Source: Noviherbaspirillum soli (GTDB lineage Bacteria > Pseudomonadota > Gammaproteobacteria > Burkholderiales > Burkholderiaceae_D). From it: a stretch of DNA of 64,000 bases. A program made the translations under genes and the position numbers. Of the stretch, positions 35,701-43,816 are shown in pieces (position 1 is the first letter of the stretch; every line of letters starts with the position of its first letter). The notes under the pieces were generated by a model that was not told where the DNA came from, did no database searches, and saw only the letters and a program-made list of their open reading frames with translations. The DNA is taken from positions 26,687-90,686 of the forward strand of contig NZ_JACYOX010000025.1 in assembly GCF_015352955.1 (NCBI RefSeq). Reading direction: 5' to 3'.

Positions 35701-38277
35701 CGGCTGCGCCACCACGTTGGTGTAGTAGTCGCCGGCGGTGCGGTAGTAGCGGATGGCCGCGCCGTTGGACAGGATCAGGTCGAACTGCTGGTAGCGCCCG
35801 GGCGTGCCGGAGACTTCGCGCAGGTACATCGCGTAGTAGTGCGTGGTGCCGAAGCCGAAGGGGCGAGAGACCGGGTCGCCGGGACGGTAGGTGCTGTTGA
35901 TCGAGACCGGCAGCACATCCTTCAGGCTGGCATGCTGCTGCTCGTGCAGGAACAGGCCGGTGGACAGGTCGACCGGGTCGCCGCCCTGGGCGGCGCGCGG
36001 GCAGCAGGTGCCGGCGCCGCACGGCGGCGGGGGCGCAACGGGCGGGGCGATCGGGTTGGTGGACGTGTACATGAAGCCCACCGAGTCGTACAGCGCCACG
36101 GAGGCGTCGGGCACGATCTGCCGGCCGTCGGCGCTGGCCTGGCCGCGGCCGTAGACATACCAGCCGCGGTTGCCGGCGTCATAGCGCCAGAAGTCGGCCG
36201 GGCTGCCAGGGGCTTCATGGGACAGGTTGGGGTAGATCACGCGGATGCCTTTGGTCACGCCCGGTGTCAGGCCCTGCACCACCATGCCGGCTGGCTGCAC
36301 GCTGACGTACACCGGCGCGTTCTCGGGAAAGGCAAAGGGCATGCGGTCCAGCGGCACCGGCACCAGCGCGATGCGGGTGACGAGCTTGCCTTCGCGGTCG
36401 CGCAGCACCGTGCCACGGGGCAGGTGGATTTCCATGCCGGGCACGTTGGGATGCTGGATCACGGTGTCGGCCTGCAGCGGCGAGGCAATGGGAATCCAGT
36501 CACTGGCGCGCAGGCGCGGCAGGTAGATGGGCGGCACTTCGGCCGCGCCCTGCTCGTCGACCGTGACGCCCAGGATGAAGCGGGCATACTGACGGCCTTC
36601 GCCGCCGGCCGTGGCGCCGTCGACCAGCAGTTCATGGCGGCCGGCGGGAATGCCCGTGAGCTGGAAGCGGCCCTCGGCATCGCTGCGGGTGCTCTGGCTG
36701 CCGATCTGGATCAATGCATTCGACAGCGGCCGGTCATTCAGGCGCAGTACCTGGCCGGTGACACCCGCCAGCGCCGGCGTGCCCGAGCGGGCTGCCTGAC
36801 CAGGCGGCGTGGCGCGCCTGGATGGCTTGCGTTCGTTGGCATAGGAATCGGGGCCGTGCTTGAGCAGCAATGCATTGCGGCGCAGTTCAAGTGCCTGCGG
36901 CAGCGGACGACCGGTACGCCAGCGCGCGCCGGCATGTTCCGGGCCGGGCAGGAAGACTTCATCGTCGACGTCGCCGGCCGCGGCGGGCTGGGCGACCAGA
37001 ACCTCGGGCGCCTTGCCAGCGCCAGCCTTGGCTGCGGCGGCAGCCTGGTTGCCAACGCTGGCGCTGGCGATGACGGTAACGCTGCCGCTGCTGGACTTGC
37101 CTGGCAGGAGTTGCGCAGTGTTGAAGCCGATAGACTGGAAGGCCAGCGGTGCGCCGGCCACGTCGGCGACGCCCTTGATGAACAGGCTGTAGCGGGTAGC
37201 GGGAAGCAGGTCGGCTTTCGGCACCAAAAAAGCCAGCATGCCGTCCTGTGAAGGCGTCACCCGGCTTTCGACCATGCCGAACGGGCCCAGCAGGGTGATG
37301 CTGGTGTTGTTGACCGTGGCCAGGCTAGCCGGGCGGGAAAAGCGCAGGCTGACCATGCCACCAGGCAGGAAGTCGCCGGCCTCGGCCACTGGCGCAGTGG
37401 CCGCCAGCGTGATGGCCGGTCTGCTGTCTTCTGCCTGGAGCAGCGCATTGGCTGCGTCGATGCCGATGTCCTCGAACCGTTCGCGGGCTGCGTCAAACAG
37501 CAGCGCCGTGGCGGACTTGCTGCTGGCATCTGCCTGCCGGTCGAGGTACAGCACATTGCCATCAGCCAGCAACCTGGGGACGGTGCTGCTGCGGGCAAGC
37601 CGGTTGCCGCGCTCGACCAGGCTGACCTGCCCCGTTGTTGGGTCCCAGGACTCGGCCTGCGCGAGCGGCTTGCCGGAGGCAGACAGACCGCCGACGAGCA
37701 GCACCTTGCCATTGCTGAGCAAGGTGGCGCTGTGATGGGAGCTGGCTTCCATGCCGGGCTGGTCGAGCAGGCTGACCCGGTTGCTGGCCAGGTCGATGAG
37801 TTCGGCGCTGGCCAGGGTATTGCCGCCGGCATCGATGCCGCCGAAGAGGAACAGCCGTCCGTCGGGCAGCAGGGTGGCGCTGTGATAGGCGCGTGGCTGG
37901 TGCAGTGTGGCGCCGAAACGGGTGGCCTGGCCGGAGGCCGGGTCGTAGAACTGCAATGCGGCGCCGGGCTTGTTACTGGCCTTGCCATTGGCCTTGTCGC
38001 TATCGCCACCAGCGATCAGCCAGCGGCCATCCGGCAAGGGGGTGGCTGTCTGGCCGGCTTCGATCCTGGGTGCGGTGGCGGCAGTTGATTGGGCTTGGTC
38101 GGGCGTGGTGTTGGCTGCGCCGGCAGCGGGCTTCGCATGGGTAAAGGCGCTGGTCAGAATAAAGAGAATACCGAGCAGCCAACGCCAATTGATACCGGGC
38201 AGCGGCATCAGTCTGCAATGATTGCAAATCAACGCCAAAAGGAAAGATTTGATATTCATTTCGAATGTCTTATTCAT
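32782..38277 (-). CDS. Exported Rhs/YD-repeat polymorphic toxin with kelch N-terminus
   Basis: This large surface or secreted toxin has about 1830 residues. A Sec signal (INWRWLLGILFILTSAFTHA) is followed by kelch-type propeller repeats (LPDGRWLIAGG, HSATLLPDGRLFLFGG, HSATLLSNGKVLLVGG). An Ig-like domain and a carboxypeptidase-regulatory/CNA-B-like domain (ALIQIGSQSTRSDAEGRFQL) come next, then the RHS entry (GDPVDLSTGLF), about 20 YD repeats and the core end GRFVAEDPIGLAGG with DPFGL. The tail of about 135 residues ends in SGHALDRMQGRGVPPSAVED and GIQVIVNDSGRVVTVKTV, resembling DUF4258/RelE-EndoU-type RNases. Start choice is uncertain: ATG 38277 has GGAG upstream, ATG 38208 gives the cleanest signal peptide, and the frame is open to TTG 38358. 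No VgrG or PAAR domain is present, so type VI export is unlikely. Confidence 0.88.
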   Translation of the reverse strand: MNKTFEMNIKSFLLALICNHCRLMPLPGINWRWLLGILFILTSAFTHAKPAAGAANTTPDQAQSTAATAPRIEAGQTATPLPDGRWLIAGGDSDKANGKASNKPGAALQFYDPASGQATRFGATLHQPRAYHSATLLPDGRLFLFGGIDAGGNTLASAELIDLASNRVSLLDQPGMEASSHHSATLLSNGKVLLVGGLSASGKPLAQAESWDPTTGQVSLVERGNRLARSSTVPRLLADGNVLYLDRQADASSKSATALLFDAARERFEDIGIDAANALLQAEDSRPAITLAATAPVAEAGDFLPGGMVSLRFSRPASLATVNNTSITLLGPFGMVESRVTPSQDGMLAFLVPKADLLPATRYSLFIKGVADVAGAPLAFQSIGFNTAQLLPGKSSSGSVTVIASASVGNQAAAAAKAGAGKAPEVLVAQPAAAGDVDDEVFLPGPEHAGARWRTGRPLPQALELRRNALLLKHGPDSYANERKPSRRATPPGQAARSGTPALAGVTGQVLRLNDRPLSNALIQIGSQSTRSDAEGRFQLTGIPAGRHELLVDGATAGGEGRQYARFILGVTVDEQGAAEVPPIYLPRLRASDWIPIASPLQADTVIQHPNVPGMEIHLPRGTVLRDREGKLVTRIALVPVPLDRMPFAFPENAPVYVSVQPAGMVVQGLTPGVTKGIRVIYPNLSHEAPGSPADFWRYDAGNRGWYVYGRGQASADGRQIVPDASVALYDSVGFMYTSTNPIAPPVAPPPPCGAGTCCPRAAQGGDPVDLSTGLFLHEQQHASLKDVLPVSINSTYRPGDPVSRPFGFGTTHYYAMYLREVSGTPGRYQQFDLILSNGAAIRYYRTAGDYYTNVVAQPRDIPPCEFYGSVFAYRNGQYVITRKDGQQFAFSLYGRLEAITDRLGNQVTVSGSTGQIQRIATPNGRYLDFSYDSANRISRILDMAGRAWTYAYEDGMLSSITFPDQSTERYSYDASRRMVSVTDRRGNTMVRNEYDASNRVTRQTLADGSVYAFAYSSDAAGRISSTDVTDPRGLVRRVTFHQSGYPLSDTEAHGTALASTAVYSRPTADGQLAAMTDSAGRRTDYSYDAKGNLTSRTRLASTAQAATERMSYEPTWNQLASHTSPLGQTTTYTYDNLGQLTSITRPLGRITRFTYNSAGQVLSITNPLGKKMQFEYSAGDLVGITDPLGQQTRQFIDLLGRLTSTTDPLGNRQVLEYDAMDRVIAQVDALGSRTQLSYDAAGNLLTVTDALGNATMHGYDTRHRLVRRSNAAGGVQSVEYDGLGNVLRATDAKEQVTSVRHDALNRPVQVEHADGSSVLYGYDSAGRLISVVDRAGSAGSDTGNASGTSADGTGTSTDSTTASSITRSYDSFDRLLSETTPQGQVSYSYDAEGRRSSVQVSGQLPVNYRYDAAGRLTGIAQGNDTVSISYDDASRLTGIVYTKPDGTLLGDLSYRYDAAGRRIGTSGTLSPTSVPEAMPVATYGPGNRLQSWNGQAITHDANGNMTSDGTRSYTWDAKNQLASITGPESMQASFRYDAFGRRVSRTVNGVETGYVYDGINPVQELGAIGASASLLTGLGVDEYYRRTDAAGPRDMLTDALGSVLGLADGAGQVRTTYQYEPYGATTVQGEVSANSFQYTGRENDGTGLYYYRARYYHPGLGRFVAEDPIGLAGGINAYAYVENDPISYTDPFGLAPRGFPQRLTDLPPLEGACSGSGFGGATTSGASRFGGGKFENTPASTPVGKRGSPLEIKDGTNSPTNINDRQYSGHALDRMQGRGVPPSAVEDAIQNGVKAAGNKPGANAYTSGENGIQVIVNDSGRVVTVKTVGR

Positions 38278-38475
38278 GCTTTGCCCAGCTCCCCAGATCA
38301 ACAATTGCGTCAGCGATTTTTCAGTCACCGCCATGAATGCCTGCTTCTTCGAATGCAACGCCCAGCGCCTAATGGTTGCCTGATGGCCTCGGCGCGCAGA
38401 AATGTCGCAGGTATAGATACCGTGTGTGCGGAACGGCGCGCCGCCGGATACCTTTTATGCGCTGGTGCGGAATCT

Positions 38476-41208
38476 TCATGGGATGGATAGGCCAACTTTT
38501 ATTGCACCAACCGCCATCTCGGCTGGGTCAATACTGAGACTGTAAGTACCAGTCGTTGGCAGAAGCTGAGCATCAAGCTTGCCGCTCGAGCCGCACGCAT
38601 ACTGTGATCTGATTGAGCCGCCAGCCGGATTGCGCAGGCGTATGGCGAAGCAACCGAATCCGTTGTCGGTGTAATAAATCGTCACCATTTGTCCAGCATT
38701 GCCATCGAAACTCAGACTGAGGTTTTGGCCTGGCACTGTGGTCAGGATTGTTGCAGCCGGCTCCCCTGGCACGAGCGCTGTGATCACTTCTTCTGGAAGC
38801 ACGTAGAGCTGCACCGTCATGTTCCCCACTGCCATTTCCCGTGGATCCAGCTTGACGGTATAGGTGCCGGTCAGCCGCAATTCCATGACGTCGAAGAACG
38901 CGCCGTAGGAACTGATGTAATTGGACGACGCCACGGTCGTGCCGTCTGGCCGCAGCAGCGTCATGGCGATGGCATTCGGGCTACTGATTCCGAACACACG
39001 CATACTAATGCGCTGTCCTGCCACGCCGCTGAATGTCAGGCTGGCGTTTTGCCCGATGACTGTAGTGGCTACGGTCACAGCAGGGCCACCCGGCTGGATC
39101 TCAGCTCGTACATCTACGGGGACATCGTAAAGCTCCACCGCCATGCTGCCGACCCCCATCCCCCGTGGATCCAGCTTGATGGTGTACGTGCCGGTCAGGG
39201 TCAGTTCCATCGCGTCGAAATACTCGCCGTAGGAACTGATGTAACTGGACGACGCCATGGTCGTGCCGTCTGGCCGCAGCAGCGTCATGGCAATGGCACT
39301 TGGAACAGTGACCCCGGATACCCGCATGCCGATGCGCTGCCCTGCCACGCCGCTGAATGTCAGGCTGGCGTTTTGCCCGATGACTGTAGTGGCTACGGTC
39401 ACAGCAGGGCCACCCGGCTGGATCTCAGCTCGTACATCTACGGGGACATCGTAAAGCTCTACCGTCATGCTGCCGACCCCCATCTCCCGTGAATCCAGCT
39501 TGATGGTGTACGTGCCGGTCAGGGTCAGTTCCATCGCGTCGAAATACTCGCCGTAGGAACTGATGTAACTGGACGACGCCATGGTCGTGCCGTCTGGCCG
39601 CAGCAATCTCATCGCGATGGCACTTGGAACAGTGACCCCGGATACCCGCATGCCGATGCGCTGCCCTGCCACGCCGCTGAATGTCAGGCTGGCGTTTTGC
39701 CCGATGACTGTAGTGGTTACGGTCACAGCAGGTCCACCCGGCTGGATCTCGGCCTTCACATCTGCAGGGACATCGTAGAGCTGCACCGCCATGCTGCCGA
39801 CCCCCATCCCCCGTGGATCCAGCTTGATGGTGTACGTGCCGGTCAGGGTCAGTTCCATCGCGTCGAAATACTCACCGGAGGAGCTGATGTAACTGGACGA
39901 TGCCATGGCCGCGCCATCTGGCCGCAGCAGCGTCATGGCAATGGCACTTGGAACAGTGACCCCGGATACCCGCATGCCGATGCGCTGCCCTGCCACGCCT
40001 CTGAATGTCAGGCTGGCGTTTTGTCCCGGCACTGTGGTCATCACCGTGACTGCCGGTCCGCCTGGGGTAATAACCTCAACCAAATCGTCAAACCCATTTA
40101 ACTGCATGGTGATTGCGCCGGCATACGAAGGCACTACCACAATGGCGTAAGTACCCGTAGTTGGCAGTGCCGGGAAATCAACGATTGTGCTGTCCATCCA
40201 GAAGGGATCGCTTTTCATCGTAGTTCCGTCTGGCTTGACAAGCAGTATCTTGCCGTAGGAAATCGTGATCGCGCTAAGCGATATGCTTACCCTTTGTCCG
40301 GCCGTTGCATCGAACAGGATCATCGCCAGTTTTCCTTCCGATATCTTCGGAATGGCCACTGTTTCCCCGAGTCCCATACGCTTCTTCACCTCGATTTGCT
40401 GAGCGCCATATGGCGATGGGGGAATAAAGAAATCGGCGCTGCTGATAGCCGTGCCGTATGCATTGGTCACCTGAAATTTTCCGGACCCGGCCTGAGTTGG
40501 GACCGTCACTGTCAGCAGAGCGGGTTGCGCCGACTTCACGGAGGCGGTGCGCTGACTGAGCGTTACCCTGTTATCTGCGGTGCCAGGCAAAAAATTACTG
40601 CCGCTAATGCTGACCATGGAGCCCGGCATGCCAACGTCTGGTGTAATCGCGCTTATGCTGGGAACCAATGACCCAACCACTCTGTAATCCGTCCCGGTGC
40701 TGGCGACGTCTCTTGCATTTTGGACCGTAATTTTTCCTGTTGTCGCACCCGGCGGAACGATTACCGTCAGGCTGCTTGCCGATGCAGCAGTGGCCCGCGT
40801 CTCAATGCCGTTAAATGTGACAGTGTTATTTGCTGCGGCCAAGTCAAAACCACTGCCCACGATATTGACGGTGGAACCGATCGACCCTTGGCCCGGTGAG
40901 AATCCGGCTATGTTCAGCGCGCCGATGCCAACGCTGCGTACAGCCAGGATATTGCCAAGCGCGTCGTAGTCGTAAACGGCATTCTGCCCCTCCGCATTGA
41001 TCACACTGGTCAGTCTGCCTGCTGCATCGTAGGTATAGGCAGTTTCGGCGGCTTGCGTGCGTGAAGCCGGGCACAACACCAGAAAGAACAGACCAAGGAC
41101 TGGCACCAGATAATAAAAAGCAGATAGCAGGCACCAAAAAAGGGAACCACGTGACGCTGCATATTGCGTAGAACGGCTACTGTCAGGCTGCAACGAGGCA
41201 TAGTGCAT
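38476..41208 (-). CDS. Exported IPT/TIG protein with tandem beta-sandwich repeats
   Basis: This 910-residue protein starts at ATG 41208 behind AAGGGATGGG. After a hydrophobic N-terminal segment (YYLVPVLGLFFLVLCPASRT, cleavage near AAE) there is a short pair of YD repeats (YTYDAAGRLTSVINAEGQNA), then two IPT/TIG domains (about residues 100-270). Six copies of a 108-residue beta-rich domain follow. The middle four are almost identical (GGPAVTV, VIGQNASLTFSGVAGQRIGM, TLTGTYTIKLDPRGMGVGSM); the first and last are divergent. The repeat resembles pre-peptidase C-terminal-type domains. It is the first gene upstream of the complete Rhs on the same strand and may be its surface partner or carrier; this is inference. 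Confidence 0.85.
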   Translation of the reverse strand: MHYASLQPDSSRSTQYAASRGSLFWCLLSAFYYLVPVLGLFFLVLCPASRTQAAETAYTYDAAGRLTSVINAEGQNAVYDYDALGNILAVRSVGIGALNIAGFSPGQGSIGSTVNIVGSGFDLAAANNTVTFNGIETRATAASASSLTVIVPPGATTGKITVQNARDVASTGTDYRVVGSLVPSISAITPDVGMPGSMVSISGSNFLPGTADNRVTLSQRTASVKSAQPALLTVTVPTQAGSGKFQVTNAYGTAISSADFFIPPSPYGAQQIEVKKRMGLGETVAIPKISEGKLAMILFDATAGQRVSISLSAITISYGKILLVKPDGTTMKSDPFWMDSTIVDFPALPTTGTYAIVVVPSYAGAITMQLNGFDDLVEVITPGGPAVTVMTTVPGQNASLTFRGVAGQRIGMRVSGVTVPSAIAMTLLRPDGAAMASSSYISSSGEYFDAMELTLTGTYTIKLDPRGMGVGSMAVQLYDVPADVKAEIQPGGPAVTVTTTVIGQNASLTFSGVAGQRIGMRVSGVTVPSAIAMRLLRPDGTTMASSSYISSYGEYFDAMELTLTGTYTIKLDSREMGVGSMTVELYDVPVDVRAEIQPGGPAVTVATTVIGQNASLTFSGVAGQRIGMRVSGVTVPSAIAMTLLRPDGTTMASSSYISSYGEYFDAMELTLTGTYTIKLDPRGMGVGSMAVELYDVPVDVRAEIQPGGPAVTVATTVIGQNASLTFSGVAGQRISMRVFGISSPNAIAMTLLRPDGTTVASSNYISSYGAFFDVMELRLTGTYTVKLDPREMAVGNMTVQLYVLPEEVITALVPGEPAATILTTVPGQNLSLSFDGNAGQMVTIYYTDNGFGCFAIRLRNPAGGSIRSQYACGSSGKLDAQLLPTTGTYSLSIDPAEMAVGAIKVGLSIP
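38805..40100 (-). repeat. Four tandem 324-bp coding repeats
   Basis: Four direct repeats of exactly 324 bases (108 codons), about 90% or more identical by eye, lie within the IPT protein gene. Shared blocks such as GGAACAGTGACCCCGGATAC recur at 324-base intervals. The high DNA identity means recent duplication and easy copy-number change. Confidence 0.9.
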
Positions 41209-41808
41209 GACCCATCCCTTATGATTTGAAAACGTCTACATCAAAAGTGCCGTTGAGAAGCAAACACACCCCCCCTGCAGGCCGGAAAAATGGCGACCTG
41301 GATCCATTCAGGCAGCGGGTGGCCAGCAGCCCTCGAATCGAAACCAGAGCGACAAAACTGGAACATGCGGATGCCATGCGCCGCGCTATACCAGATCCGC
41401 AAAGCGTCAACCCAACGCTGCAGCCGGGTCAGGCGTCGTTAAACGAGCACGATGGAATTAACTCGAACTTTGATGACGTTAAGATGCAGGAAGGTGCCGC
41501 AAGCACCACGGTCTTGCTATCAGCAAGATAGGGTAAGACTATCTGCCAGGGTAGCCATAGCAGTTCAGCGTAATTCAGAGGAGATCACGCAGGTAGTTCA
41601 GGCTGCGCGCTCTGTGTGAAGCCGGGGCGGCGCATGATGATTCTGTTTGATGCTGGGCGCATGAGTTGCGTTGCCAATTCATGAGTTCCATCAAAAATTT
41701 TCGTCATGCAGGCTTAACGCCTGGCACACGGCGTACTGCATTGACACAGAGCGAGCTTCTTCCTGGCTGCACTGATGCATACACCCGGAAGCCGATTTCT
41801 CGCCACCG
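41209..41808. other. Divergent intergenic region
   Basis: About 600 bases between the IPT protein gene (-) and the peroxidase gene (+). The one longer open frame (41226-41531, +) has no ribosome site and no recognisable content. TTGACA occurs at 41740 upstream of the peroxidase, but I could not match a good -10. A run of seven C lies at 41269-41275. No other feature is supported. Confidence 0.4.
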
Positions 41809-42975
41809 ATGAAGGGATCAGGATTGCACTGCCCAGACACCGCCCGCTCTTGCCAGAACGCTCATCCGCTTCTGTCTATTGCCATTGTGCTTGCCTGCAC
41901 TTATGGCACTTTCCTTGCGCCCGCACAGGCTCAGGATGCACAACTGGGACTACCAGTGAGCAGCAATAAACACACACCCCGTGAGGCAGCCCTTGTAGCA
42001 GCAGGCAAGACATTGTTCTTCGACAGGCGCCTGAGCGCCGATGGCTCTGTCAGCTGCGCCACTTGCCATCAGCCGGCACGGGCATTTACCGACGGCAGGC
42101 CGCTGGCACAAGGCATCGCCGCCCGCCTGGGCAGCCGCAATACACCGACCCTTCTTAATGCCGCCTACAACCTGTCCCAGTTCTGGGATGGCCGCCGCGC
42201 CACATTGGAGGAGCAGGCAGTCGACCCGTTTTTCAATCCCCTCGAACATGGGCTCAAGGATCAGGAAGCCTTGCTAGGGCTGGTGCGCCGCATACCTTAT
42301 TACCGCAAGCCCCTGACCGCTGCCTTCAATATCGCGCCTGAAGAGATTGGTATCAGCCATGTGAGCAAATCGATCGCCGCGTATGAGGCCACCCTGGTTG
42401 CCGGCGGCTCTGCATTTGACCGCTACTACTTTGGCAAGGACCAGGCGGCCCTGTCGCCGGCCGCACAGCGCGGCCTCGCACTCTTTACCGGGCAGGCCCG
42501 GTGCGCAAGCTGTCATCTGATCGGCAAGGACAGTGCCTTGTTTTCCGACAACCGTTTTCACAGCATGCAGATCGGGCTGGACCGCATTGCAGGACAACTG
42601 CCCAGCCTGACAGCACGCCTGGTACAGGCGAGACAGCAAGGCGCTGGACTGGACCAGACAATCCTCGGCCATGGCGACATTGCCGAGCTTGGCCGCTTTG
42701 TGGTGACGCTGGAGCCATCTGACATCGGCGCCTTTCGAACGCCGGGCTTGCGTAATGTCGCCCTGACTGCGCCTTACATGCACGATGGCAGTGTGGCCAC
42801 GCTGGCCGAGGCAATATCACTGGAAGCGGATTATCGCCACGCACTGGCGCCAGGGCAGTTGCCACTCGGCGCGGATGAGAAGGCCGATCTGCTTGCCTTT
42901 CTCCAGTCCCTTACCAGCCCCATTGCAAAGCGCTTCAGCCGTCCGGCCAAGGACGGGCATGCCGGCAGCAGGTAA
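41809..42975 (+). CDS. Di-haem cytochrome c peroxidase/MauG-family protein
   Basis: This 388-residue exported protein has a signal-like start (LLSIAIVLACTYGTFLAPAQA). Two haem-c motifs are present: SCATCHQ near residue 88, followed by RAFTDGRPLAQG, and CASCHLIGKDSALFSDNRFH near residue 229. The loop RTPGLRNVALTAPYMHDGSVATL is typical of the bacterial CCP/MauG family. It probably reduces hydrogen peroxide or oxidises a protein substrate in the periplasm. It lies upstream of the secretion operon on the same strand, but 336 bases separate them, so co-transcription is uncertain. Confidence 0.93.
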   Translation: MKGSGLHCPDTARSCQNAHPLLSIAIVLACTYGTFLAPAQAQDAQLGLPVSSNKHTPREAALVAAGKTLFFDRRLSADGSVSCATCHQPARAFTDGRPLAQGIAARLGSRNTPTLLNAAYNLSQFWDGRRATLEEQAVDPFFNPLEHGLKDQEALLGLVRRIPYYRKPLTAAFNIAPEEIGISHVSKSIAAYEATLVAGGSAFDRYYFGKDQAALSPAAQRGLALFTGQARCASCHLIGKDSALFSDNRFHSMQIGLDRIAGQLPSLTARLVQARQQGAGLDQTILGHGDIAELGRFVVTLEPSDIGAFRTPGLRNVALTAPYMHDGSVATLAEAISLEADYRHALAPGQLPLGADEKADLLAFLQSLTSPIAKRFSRPAKDGHAGSR

Positions 42976-43311
42976 GGCCGGATTAGCAATGGCTCATCCG
43001 CTGTATTGGATGTATTTACTGGACCGGAAAGATTGCGGCGCCGATGGGGTTGGCGCCATGCCATGCAGCAGGTTATGCCTGCCGGGTCGGGGACGCATTG
43101 TGAGTCCGCGTTTACAAAGTTGGTTATACCAATTGGGGCATGCTAGCCTCCCCCGCCTGGTTGATCACAACGACCATGAAGCGCAGTTAATCACATTGCA
43201 TGCAGCCCTGCCGGCTGTATGACAACCTGCCGGGCCGCATTCCTGGCGTTGAGCCCGACGATCGAACCTAGCAGTATTACCGACCATTTGCCTGAACCGA
43301 AAGGACCTGCC
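42976..43311. other. Leader region of the secretion operon
   Basis: About 340 bases with no supported gene. A small palindrome TTGGTTATACCAA lies at 43120-43132, directly after TTTACA, and could be part of a promoter or operator for the pseudopilin operon. This is a tentative reading. Confidence 0.4.
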
Positions 43312-43770
43312 GTGCCGCCAGATGCCTATTGTCAGCGCATGCATCGCAAAGGACGACCGTTGCATAACCAATTCCGCACCGGGTTCACCCTGCTTGAACT
43401 TCTGGTGGTAATCGTGATTCTCGGTCTGCTTGCGGCCTATATCGGGCCAAAATATTTTTCTCAACTAGGCAAGGCCGAGGTGACGGCTGCCAAGGCGCAG
43501 ATCGAGGCGTTTGAAAAAGCGCTGGACACATTCCGCCTGGACGTAGGCCGTTATCCCACGACCGAGGAAGGCTTGAACAGTCTGCTGGTCAAGCCGGCTT
43601 CGGCTGAGAGGTGGAACGGGCCTTACCTGAAAAAGGCGGTTCCACCTGACCCATGGGGGAAACCCTACGTCTACCGTTTTCCCGGCACACGCGGCGAGTA
43701 CGACATCGCTTCCCATGGCAGGGACGGACAGCCTGGCGGCAGCGCTGAAGATGCGGACATCAGCAATTGA
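43312..43770 (+). CDS. gspG: Major pseudopilin, GspG type
   Basis: This 152-residue prepilin-like protein is predicted to form the pseudopilus of a type II-like secretion system. The class III signal TGFTLLELLVVIVILGLLAA has cleavage after Gly and Glu at +5. It is followed by the GspG-typical DVGRYPTTEEGLNSLLVKP and the C-terminal calcium-loop region PPDPWGKPYVYRFPGTRGEYDIASHGRDGQPGGS. I prefer GTG 43312 because AAGGA lies 6-7 bases upstream; ATG 43339 is in frame but has no ribosome site. It is the first gene of the operon. Confidence 0.92.
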   Translation: MPPDAYCQRMHRKGRPLHNQFRTGFTLLELLVVIVILGLLAAYIGPKYFSQLGKAEVTAAKAQIEAFEKALDTFRLDVGRYPTTEEGLNSLLVKPASAERWNGPYLKKAVPPDPWGKPYVYRFPGTRGEYDIASHGRDGQPGGSAEDADISN

Positions 43771-43816
43771 GCCGCCCCATTTCCGGGCTACAACGCCCAA
43801 CCTACCGCTAAATACC

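Noticed and set aside
33304..37251. A 1315-codon open frame antisense to the complete Rhs gene
   Set aside because: It is a by-product of high-GC codon structure and repeats in the Rhs gene. The translation is rich in Ala, Val, His and Gln without domains, and a matching antisense frame exists over the orphan copy (29577-31424).
38805..40100. Tandem repeats considered as a CRISPR array
   Set aside because: Units are 324 bases, directly adjacent and in one reading frame, so they are coding repeats.
41226..41531. A 101-codon open frame between the IPT protein and the peroxidase
   Set aside because: There is no ribosome site, no hydrophobic core pattern and no recognisable content; it lies in a divergent promoter region.
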